From the NCBI GenBank assembly GCA_030591105.1, contig JAUVBS010000026.1, positions 1-11,556 of the forward strand: DNA of 11,556 nucleotides. Reading direction: 5' to 3'. Numbering within the stretch: position 1 is the first letter of the stretch; each line of letters starts with the position of its first letter. Both the position numbers and the translations under genes were made by a program. The notes under the pieces were generated by a model. It did no database searches and was not told the DNA's origin. It was given only the letters and a program-made list of their open reading frames with translations. Source of the DNA: a bacterium. Lineage in GTDB: Bacteria > Krumholzibacteriota > Krumholzibacteriia > LZORAL124-64-63. This document shows positions 5,600 to 11,556 of the stretch, piece after piece.

Positions 5600-6709
5600 T
5601 TACGCCAGCCCGCCCCGGGCGAGGCGACTCGCTTCGAGCACCGGACCGAGCGAACTGGTGAATGGCGGGCGTAAGACACCGAATTCCGTGATGTGAGCGG
5701 TAATGAGCGCCGCCGGAGTGATATCGAAAGCCGGATTGAACGCAGTGACCCGCGGCGCCACGGCGCGATAATCGCCATAGGTACGGACCTCTTCGGGGTC
5801 CCGCTCCTCGATAACGATTTCAGCACCGGAAGCGATGTCGGGATCGTACGTCGAAGACGGAGCCGCGATGTAGAACGGCACCTGGTGCCGATCCGCCAGG
5901 ACCGCCAGCGGGTAAGTGCCGATCTTGTTGGCTGTATCGCCGTTGGCGGCCACCCGGTCGGCTCCTGTGATCACCGCGTCGACGCTGCCGTTACGCAGGA
6001 CCGTGGCTGCGGCGGAGTCGCAGATCACCGTGACCTCGATCGACTGACTCTGCAGTTCCCAGGCGGTCAGCCGCGCCCCCTGCAATAGCGGCCTAGTCTC
6101 GTCGGCATAGACCCGCACCTGCTTGCCCTGCGCCGCAGCAGCGAACACGACGCCGAGCGCGGTGCCGTAACCTCCGGTGGCCAGACCGCCGGCGTTGCAG
6201 TGGGTCAACACCACTGCGGTGTCCGGTAGCAACGCGGCGCCGTGGAGTGACAGCTGGCGGCAGGTACGCAGATCCTCGTCCAGTACCGCATCGGCCTCGG
6301 CACGCAGTGCGGCGGCGACCTGCGCCAGCGGTTCGCCAGCGACGGCGAGACGTTCGCACAGACCACCGACCCTTTCGAGAGCCCAGAAGAGGTTGACCGC
6401 CGTCGGACGCGTGCCGGCGAGTGCGGCACGGTCGCGCCGAAAAATTGCCAAGGCCGCGGCCGGATCGGGCGCGACGGTGGCTGCCCGTTCCCAGGCCAGC
6501 ACCAGACCGTAGGCGGCCGCCACGCCGATAGCCGGCGCGCCGCGCACCGCCAGTTCGACAATGGCACGGCACAGCGTCGGGACGTCAGAGCAGCGTCGCC
6601 AGACCAGCTCCTGCGGCAAACGCGTCTGATCGATCAGCACCACCTCGCCATCCCGATACGAGACGACGGGAAACGGAAACGGCAACTCGAATTCGCTCAT
6701 GGTACTCAT
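5600..6709 (-). CDS. mtnA: S-methyl-5-thioribose-1-phosphate isomerase
   Basis: Converts 5-methylthioribose-1-phosphate to 5-methylthioribulose-1-phosphate in the methionine salvage pathway, which recycles methylthioadenosine from polyamine synthesis and radical-SAM reactions. The 369 residues show IDQTRLP (26-32), VRGAPAIGVAAAYG (55-68), RPTAVNLFWALE (101-112), LTHCNAGGLATGGYGTALGV (168-187) with the catalytic Cys at 171, ADETRPLLQGARLTAWEL (202-219), TGADRVAANGDTANKIGTY (248-266) with the catalytic Asp at 251, and NPAFDITPAALITAHITEFGV (325-345). Both catalytic residues are present, which argues for a true MtnA and against an eIF2B-like relative. The start at 6709 has GAGGG (6716-6720) six bases upstream; an ATG three codons later is possible. 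The gene lies 49 bases behind maf and no other salvage genes are visible. Confidence 0.96.
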   Translation of the reverse strand: MSTMSEFELPFPFPVVSYRDGEVVLIDQTRLPQELVWRRCSDVPTLCRAIVELAVRGAPAIGVAAAYGLVLAWERAATVAPDPAAALAIFRRDRAALAGTRPTAVNLFWALERVGGLCERLAVAGEPLAQVAAALRAEADAVLDEDLRTCRQLSLHGAALLPDTAVVLTHCNAGGLATGGYGTALGVVFAAAAQGKQVRVYADETRPLLQGARLTAWELQSQSIEVTVICDSAAATVLRNGSVDAVITGADRVAANGDTANKIGTYPLAVLADRHQVPFYIAAPSSTYDPDIASGAEIVIEERDPEEVRTYGDYRAVAPRVTAFNPAFDITPAALITAHITEFGVLRPPFTSSLGPVLEASRLARGGLA

Positions 6710-6758
6710 ACCCTACCCTCGCTCTGGATCGGGACGCGGGCCCCACGCCCACACCACC

Positions 6759-7415
6759 TCACTCCTGTGCCGGGCCGGTGAACGCTTCGCGCAGCGCCTG
6801 CCCCAGTAACGCCAACGGCAAACCCATGACGTTGAAGTAACACCCTTCGATACGTCGGACCATCAATGCTCCGTAGCCCTGGATCCCATAAGCCCCGGCC
6901 TTGTCCATCGGCTCACCGGTGGCGACGTAGCGACGGATGGTCGCTTCGTCCAGCGGCAGGAACTCGACTTCCGTCTGCTGGTGACCGATCCACGGCCGTG
7001 CCAGCTGCGGACCGATCAGAGCGATGGCGGAGATGACCGAGTGACGACGTCCGACCAACTGTTGCAATAGCGACACGGCGTCTTCCGGATCGCGGGGTTT
7101 CTCGAGGACAGCGCCGTCGATCACGACCACCGTGTCGGCGCCGAGAACCAGACGGTCGGTCATACGCCGGCCCACTTCGCTCGCCTTGGCCTCGGCGAGT
7201 GCGCGTCCGTAGAGTGCCGGGTCGGTGATATCGCCAGACGCAGCAACGCCACTGCCCGGTGCCAGACCGGCGACGAGCACCGCTTCGGCAGTCTGAGCGG
7301 GGTGGACCTCGAACGGGATCCCGGCGACTGACAACAACGCAGCGCGCCGCGGCGATTGCGAGGCGAGCACCAGAATCAAGCCGTTGGGCCACGGGACAAA
7401 TGGAGAAACGGTCAC
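6759..7415 (-). CDS. maf: Maf family nucleotide pyrophosphatase
   Basis: House-cleaning enzyme that hydrolyses non-canonical or surplus nucleoside triphosphates to monophosphates; relatives act on dTTP/UTP or modified nucleotides, and some affect cell division. In 218 residues the family blocks are LASQSPRRAALL (17-28), LGADTVVVIDG (91-101) with the likely catalytic Asp at 94, LEKPRDPEDAVSLLQQLVGRRHSV (104-127), and TGEPMDKAGAYGIQGYGA (167-184) followed by GCYFNVMGLPL (191-201). The substrate subfamily cannot be settled by eye. Residues about 44-68 are a less conserved Gly/Ala-rich stretch. The GTG at 7415 was chosen over the open frame reaching 7523, because it overlaps the dtd stop as GTGA, has GGGGA six bases upstream, and gives a normal N-terminus. 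Confidence 0.93.
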   Translation of the reverse strand: MTVSPFVPWPNGLILVLASQSPRRAALLSVAGIPFEVHPAQTAEAVLVAGLAPGSGVAASGDITDPALYGRALAEAKASEVGRRMTDRLVLGADTVVVIDGAVLEKPRDPEDAVSLLQQLVGRRHSVISAIALIGPQLARPWIGHQQTEVEFLPLDEATIRRYVATGEPMDKAGAYGIQGYGALMVRRIEGCYFNVMGLPLALLGQALREAFTGPAQE

Positions 7416-7870
7416 ATCGATTCCCCAGCGGTGTCGCGATCGACGATCAGTGTCACCGGTCCGCGATTGGTCAAACTGACGTCCATCATCGCACCGAATC
7501 GTCCTTCCGCCACTTCGGGCCACTGGTCACGCAGCAACGCGCCGAAGTTACGGTACAACCGTTCCGCTTCGACCGGAGGTGCCGAATGCACATAGCTCGG
7601 GCGGTTGCCCTTACGGCAGTCGCCGTAGAGCGTGAACTGGGAAACCAGCAGGATGCCGCCACCGATATCGCGGAGCGACAGGTTCATTTTTCCTGCTGCA
7701 TCACCGAACAGGCGCAAGGCGGGAATCTTGCGCGCCATCCAGGCTAGTTCGCGGTCACTATCTGCGGGCGCGAAGGCCACCAGCACCACCAAACCGCCGT
7801 CAATAGCCCCGATCACTTCCCCGTCCACGGTCACCGACGCCGGCCCTGATCGTTGGATCACGCAACGCAT
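7412..7870 (-). CDS. dtd: D-aminoacyl-tRNA deacylase
   Basis: Hydrolyses D-aminoacyl-tRNAs (and glycine mischarged on tRNA-Ala), keeping D-amino acids out of translation. The 152-residue protein begins with MRCVIQRSGPASVTVDGEVIGAI, the family's standard N-terminus, and carries both hallmark motifs: SQFTL at 77-81 and the Gly-cisPro motif NRGPVT at 135-140. The ATG at 7870 has GGGGAG (7878-7883) seven bases upstream. The same frame stays open back to a TTG at 7966 that overlaps the rsh stop as TTGA, which would add 32 residues unlike the family, so the shorter start is preferred. The gap to rsh is 92 bases. dtd is frequently found beside rsh genes in bacteria. The end overlaps maf by four bases. 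Confidence 0.95.
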   Translation of the reverse strand: MRCVIQRSGPASVTVDGEVIGAIDGGLVVLVAFAPADSDRELAWMARKIPALRLFGDAAGKMNLSLRDIGGGILLVSQFTLYGDCRKGNRPSYVHSAPPVEAERLYRNFGALLRDQWPEVAEGRFGAMMDVSLTNRGPVTLIVDRDTAGESM

Positions 7871-7962
7871 ACACCATCTCCCCAGTTCCGTCGGCTGGAC
7901 CGTGGCCAGCGCACTGTGCAGCAGCGGCGCGGGTTCCGTACAGCAATCGCTACCCGGATCGT

Positions 7963-10146
7963 TCAACCGAGCTGATAGCGCTCGACACTTTCGACGCCGG
8001 GAATCTTGCCGATCGTATCGAGGATCCGCTGCAGGTTGTTGAGGCTGTGGATCTCGACGACGAGTGTCGCCCGGGCCAGGTCGTCCTCCGCGGTGAACTC
8101 ACCGCTCTGGAGATTCGCACCTGCCCCACCGAAAGCTCGGCTTACGTCAGCCAGAAGATTCTTACGATCCTGGGCCAGGATCACGAGTTTGACCAAGAAA
8201 GTCTGCTCCGGCGCGGCGTCCCAGGTGACCTCGATCATACGGCCGGCTTCCAGATTCGGGTCGCTGAGATTGGAACATCCGACTCGGTGCACCGACACCC
8301 CGCGCCCCCGCGTGACCAGACCGATGATGGCGTCGCCCGGAATCGGCTCGCAGCAACGCGCGAAATTGACCATCAGATTCTGGATCCCGGCCACCCGTAC
8401 CCCGCCCTGGCTACGGTGCAGGATCGCATCGTAGAGATCCCGCCCACGCTGGAGCACCTTTTCGGCAGTGCTCTCCTGAGGGGGTTGCAAGCGACCAATG
8501 ACCCGCTGGTGCGGAATGTCACCGCTGCCGACCGCCGCCAGCAGCTTCTCGACCTCGCTGTAACCCATCTCCTGCGCCACATCCACCAGATCGCGTTCGA
8601 CGCTCAAGCGGATCTTGCGACGGCTGAGTTCTCGCTCGAGGATCTCGCGGCCGAGCTTGATACTCTCCTGCACCTGCGTGCTCTTGATCCAGCTGCGGAT
8701 GTGCTGCTTGGCGCGCCCGGTCTTGACGATCCTCAGCCAACTGGTGCTCGGACGAGCCGTCTTGGCGGTGAGGATCTCCACTTCGTCGCGGTTGTCGAGT
8801 TCGGTACGCAGGCTGACGATGCGTCCGTTCACCTTGGCACCGACGCAGTGCAGCCCAACCTCGGAGTGAATACCAAAGGCAAAGTCGAGCGGAGTCGCTC
8901 CCTTGGGTAGCTGGAACAGGTCGCCGGCCGGGCTGAAAACGAATACCTCGTCTTGGAAGAAATCGATATTCAGCGTCTCCATGAACTCGCGCGGATCGGC
9001 GACATCCTGCTGCCACTCCATCACCTGGCGCAACCATTTGACCATGTTGCTGAAATCGGTCTCGTCCGGCAGCCCCTCCTTGTAGCGCCAGTGAGCAGCA
9101 ATGCCGAGCTCGCTGCGCTCATGCATCTCGCGTGTGCGGATCTGCACCTCGATGTACTTGCCGCCCTGGACCTGGACGGTCGAGTGGATCGACTGGTACA
9201 TGTTCCGTTTCGGGGTCGCGACGTAGTCCTTGATGCGGTCGGCCACCGGCGGAAAAAGGCTGTGGACCACCCCGAGGGCGTGGTAGCAGTCGGCCTTGGT
9301 CTCGACGACGATGCGCAGCGCGAGCAGATCGTACATCCGGTCGATCCCGATCTGCTGCGATCTCATCTTGCGGTAGATGGAGTAGAAGTGCTTCGGTCGT
9401 CCGGATATGGTGCACTGGATACCGGCCTTGGCAATCGCCTCGGCCAGCGGTGTCCGGATCTCGGCGATGATGTTCTCGCGATCGGCTCGGGTCTGGTTGA
9501 TGCCCGACTCGATCTCGAAGTAACGCTCCGGTTGCAACACCTTGAAAGAGCGGTCTTCCAGTTCCCACTTGATCATCGCGATACCGAACCGGTGCGCCAT
9601 CGGCGCGTAGACGTCGAGAGTCTCCTGGGCGATGTCGCGCTGGCGCTCCGGCGCCAGATATTCGATGGTCCGCATGTTGTGCAACCGGTCGGCCAACTTG
9701 ATCAGCACGGTCCGCGGATCCTGGGCGATGGAGAGGATCAACTTGCGGTACGTTTCCGCCTTGCGCGCTTCGGGGTTGGCGGTGCGGATCTCGCTGATCT
9801 TGGTGACGCCGTCGACCATGTGGGCGACGTCGGCGCCGAACTTCTCCGCCACCGTTTCGAGTTCGATATCGGTGTCTTCGACCACGTCGTGTACCAGCGC
9901 GGCGACGAGCGTGTCGACGTCCAGGCGTAGGTCGGCCAGAATGTCGGCCACCAGGAGCGCGTGGGTGAAGAAAGGCTCACCGCTCTTACGTACCTGACCG
10001 GCGTGGGCGTCCCGGCCGAACTGAAAACCGGCCCAGAGTTTCGCCACCTCGGCGGCCGGGTTGTAGACCTCGACCTTACCAACGATGCCCTCCATCATCC
10101 GCTGTAACGAGAGCGTCGTTATCTTGTCCGAGGATTGTTCACTCAC
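7963..10146 (-). CDS. rsh: Bifunctional (p)ppGpp synthetase/hydrolase, RelA/SpoT family
   Basis: Makes and degrades the alarmone (p)ppGpp and so sets the stringent response. All domains of a long RSH are present in 727 residues. The HD hydrolase (about 45-195) has metal ligands H62, H86-D87 (HDVVEDT) and D153 (LADRLHNMRT). The synthetase (about 240-360) has GRPKHFYSIYRKM (249-261), YDLLALRI (272-279) and YVATPKRNMYQSIHSTV (308-324). TGS covers about 398-460, a Cys-rich region has FARCCEPIPGDAI (595-607) with HRVGC (620-624), and ACT spans about 650-727. R304-I-K-D307 is the RxKD signature of bifunctional enzymes; monofunctional RelA has ExDD. Together with the intact HD site this predicts both activities. 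The GTG start overlaps the recJ stop as GTGA and has no clear ribosome site; ATGs at 10098 or 10095 (residues 17-18) are alternatives. Confidence 0.96.
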   Translation of the reverse strand: MSEQSSDKITTLSLQRMMEGIVGKVEVYNPAAEVAKLWAGFQFGRDAHAGQVRKSGEPFFTHALLVADILADLRLDVDTLVAALVHDVVEDTDIELETVAEKFGADVAHMVDGVTKISEIRTANPEARKAETYRKLILSIAQDPRTVLIKLADRLHNMRTIEYLAPERQRDIAQETLDVYAPMAHRFGIAMIKWELEDRSFKVLQPERYFEIESGINQTRADRENIIAEIRTPLAEAIAKAGIQCTISGRPKHFYSIYRKMRSQQIGIDRMYDLLALRIVVETKADCYHALGVVHSLFPPVADRIKDYVATPKRNMYQSIHSTVQVQGGKYIEVQIRTREMHERSELGIAAHWRYKEGLPDETDFSNMVKWLRQVMEWQQDVADPREFMETLNIDFFQDEVFVFSPAGDLFQLPKGATPLDFAFGIHSEVGLHCVGAKVNGRIVSLRTELDNRDEVEILTAKTARPSTSWLRIVKTGRAKQHIRSWIKSTQVQESIKLGREILERELSRRKIRLSVERDLVDVAQEMGYSEVEKLLAAVGSGDIPHQRVIGRLQPPQESTAEKVLQRGRDLYDAILHRSQGGVRVAGIQNLMVNFARCCEPIPGDAIIGLVTRGRGVSVHRVGCSNLSDPNLEAGRMIEVTWDAAPEQTFLVKLVILAQDRKNLLADVSRAFGGAGANLQSGEFTAEDDLARATLVVEIHSLNNLQRILDTIGKIPGVESVERYQLG

Positions 10147-11556
10147 AGCGACGCCGCCGGTCTGATGTCCACCAGCAACTGTTGGACCGGGTCGTACAAA
10201 CCTCCGCGCGGCCGGTAGGTGCTACGGCCGATCTGGAACAGGATGTCCCAGCGGCACTTCAGAGCGTCGCGTTCGACGGACAGACTGGCCAGCATACGGC
10301 GCCACGCCTCACCAGCGCCGAAGGCGACGAATTCGCGGCTCAACGCCGGAGTGCCATCACCGTCGGAGATCGCTGGGCCGGCGAACGCGAAGCGTAGGTG
10401 AGCGCCCTGGCCCATGGCAGTAGGCAAGCGCAGTAGCCTCAGCCCACAACAGCGAAATACCGGCTTGCGATTGCCGGCGCCGAACGGTTCCATCTGTTCG
10501 AGTTCGCAGACCTGATCGGCCACTGCTTGGGCCGTCATACAGTCGAGGGCCAGATCCAAATCGTACCGCTCCGGCACCGGTCCGGTTTGCGGCTCCTCGC
10601 CGAGCGTGCGTAAGAATTTCTCACGAAACTCAGGGATGTCCTGGGTCCGTAGCGTCAAACCTGCGGCCTGGGCGTGACCGCCGTGGCGCACCAAGAAACG
10701 ACGGCAGCGGTCGAGCGTCGTTTTCACATCGATGCCGGCGACGCTGCGGGCCGAGCCGCGCGCCTCGTCCCCCTCCACGGCGATCAGAATCGTTGGTAAC
10801 TGGAACTGCTCGACCAGACGGGCAGCCCCGATGCCGATGACCCCCTTGTGCCAGGCGCTCGAAGCGAGCACCAGGCCGGGATCGCACCGCTCGACGTACG
10901 GCACGGCCATATCGATGGCCTCTTCCTTCAACGCGAGATCGGCCTGTTTGCGGCGGGTGTTGGTGCGGTCGGCTTCCTGAGCCAGGCGCTTCGCCGTATC
11001 CACATCCCGCGTCAACAGCAGTTCGAGCGCTGTCATGACGCGGCCGATCCGGCCACAGGCATTCAGACGCGGCGCGATCTGGTAGGCCAGATCGGCAGCC
11101 GTCACGGGGAAGCCACGGTCGAGCCCACTGATTTGAAGCAGCGCTGCTAACCCGGGTCGGATGCGTAGACGGTCGGCGAACTTTTCCAACCCCTTGCGTA
11201 CGAGGATCCGGTTCTCTCCCACGAGGTCCATCTGATCGGCGACGAGGCCGAGGGCGACCAGATCGAGTACGCTGGCCAGAAAACGGTCCGGCAGACAGTC
11301 AGGCTCTCGTTGTAGCAGGGCCTGGGCGTATTTGAACGCCACGGCTACGCCACACAACTCACGATTGGGGTAGGTTGCATCGCTGCGCCGTGGATTGACC
11401 AGAGCGACTGCGGGCGGCCGGCTGTCGAAGATGTGGTGGTCCAGGACGATAACATCGATCCCGGCATCATGTGCCTGAGCGATCTCCGCGTGGGCCGCCG
11501 CACCAGTATCGACCGTCACCAGCAAGGTAACTCCGGCGCGGGCCCACTGATCGATC
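10143..11556 (-). CDS. recJ: Single-stranded-DNA-specific exonuclease RecJ, 5' end outside window
   Basis: 5'-to-3' exonuclease for single-stranded DNA in recombination repair, mismatch repair and base excision repair; cytosolic DHH-family phosphoesterase needing Mn2+ or Mg2+. About 470 residues are visible; roughly the first 100, with the first catalytic motif, lie beyond the right edge. Visible blocks, numbered from the edge: TVDTG (14-18), the DHH motif VLDHH (37-41), VADQMDL with the conserved Asp at 107, PRLNACGRIG (162-171), WHKGVIGIGAARL (235-247), GSARS (267-271), and the DHHA1 motif GGHAQAAG (292-299). A C-terminal oligonucleotide-binding domain follows. The open frame continues upstream through the edge, so the apparent TTG at 11525 is not the start. 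The stop overlaps rsh by four bases, implying coupled expression. Confidence 0.96.
   Translation of the reverse strand, partial: IDQWARAGVTLLVTVDTGAAAHAEIAQAHDAGIDVIVLDHHIFDSRPPAVALVNPRRSDATYPNRELCGVAVAFKYAQALLQREPDCLPDRFLASVLDLVALGLVADQMDLVGENRILVRKGLEKFADRLRIRPGLAALLQISGLDRGFPVTAADLAYQIAPRLNACGRIGRVMTALELLLTRDVDTAKRLAQEADRTNTRRKQADLALKEEAIDMAVPYVERCDPGLVLASSAWHKGVIGIGAARLVEQFQLPTILIAVEGDEARGSARSVAGIDVKTTLDRCRRFLVRHGGHAQAAGLTLRTQDIPEFREKFLRTLGEEPQTGPVPERYDLDLALDCMTAQAVADQVCELEQMEPFGAGNRKPVFRCCGLRLLRLPTAMGQGAHLRFAFAGPAISDGDGTPALSREFVAFGAGEAWRRMLASLSVERDALKCRWDILFQIGRSTYRPRGGLYDPVQQLLVDIRPAASL

Noticed and set aside
7416..7523. Longer maf frame starting inside dtd
   Set aside because: It would overlap dtd by more than 100 bases and add an Arg-rich leader foreign to Maf proteins; the GTGA junction at 7412-7415 is better.
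8047..8910. Second long plus-strand frame opposite the 3' half of rsh
   Set aside because: Same explanation: antisense shadow of a conserved gene with no plausible domain.
8953..9930. Long open frame of 325 codons on the plus strand opposite rsh
   Set aside because: It lies wholly antisense to the well-conserved RSH coding sequence. High-GC third positions produce long stop-free antisense frames, and the translation shows no recognisable family.
1..11556. Mobile elements, CRISPR arrays, phage or defence genes
   Set aside because: No transposase, integrase, repeat-spacer pattern or direct repeat flanks were seen; every sizeable gene belongs to a conserved housekeeping family on one strand.

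Overview
The window is a run of bacterial housekeeping genes, all transcribed from the minus strand (right to left), with high GC and tight packing. In transcription order it reads: recJ (5' end outside the window), rsh (RelA/SpoT), dtd, maf, mtnA, a 321-base gap, rplM, rpsI, rpsB, tsf, pyrH, frr, uppS, cdsA (3' end outside the window). I see no mobile element, tRNA, rRNA, CRISPR array or supported plus-strand gene.

Organism: probably a high-GC Gram-negative lineage of the old 'Deltaproteobacteria' type (Desulfobacterota, Myxococcota, Binatota or similar). The pointers are EF-Ts in its short form (197 residues, against about 283 in E. coli), one RSH enzyme with the RxKD signature of bifunctional forms, rplM-rpsI joined directly to rpsB-tsf, and the pyrH-frr-uppS-cdsA run. 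This placement is inference from gene order and protein form and is not firm.

Right half (11556-5600): recJ, rsh, dtd and maf form a compact operon. recJ/rsh and dtd/maf share four-base GTGA stop-start overlaps. mtnA follows maf after 49 bases. The products are a recombination/repair exonuclease, the stringent-response enzyme, a D-aminoacyl-tRNA proofreader, a nucleotide house-cleaning pyrophosphatase and a methionine-salvage isomerase. The common theme is quality control and stress, but the grouping may be no more than positional conservation.

Centre (5599-5279): this is the main regulatory region. It holds an inverted-repeat element behind mtnA, a very good sigma-70 promoter (TTGACA, 17 bases, TACATT), and a terminator-like hairpin (7-bp stem, GCAA loop, TTTT) about 25 bases past the predicted start of transcription. 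A leader of roughly 174 bases precedes rplM, so transcription attenuation of the ribosomal-protein operon is plausible.

Left half (5278-1): rplM-rpsI-rpsB-tsf encode L13, S9, S2 and EF-Ts. The rpsI-rpsB and rpsB-tsf gaps (141 and 110 bases) carry hairpins without T runs. A hairpin followed by eight Ts directly after tsf looks like an intrinsic terminator and would set off pyrH-frr-uppS-cdsA (UMP kinase, ribosome recycling factor, undecaprenyl diphosphate synthase, CDP-diacylglycerol synthase). Those last genes are 2-4 bases apart or overlapping.

Non-ATG starts are common here: GTG for cdsA, pyrH, rplM, maf and rsh, and TTG for rpsI. Several start sites were moved from the longest open frame to one that fits the Shine-Dalgarno site and the family's N-terminus. 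I found no evidence of a new biological system. The leads most worth a second look are the non-coding elements around the ribosomal-protein operon.
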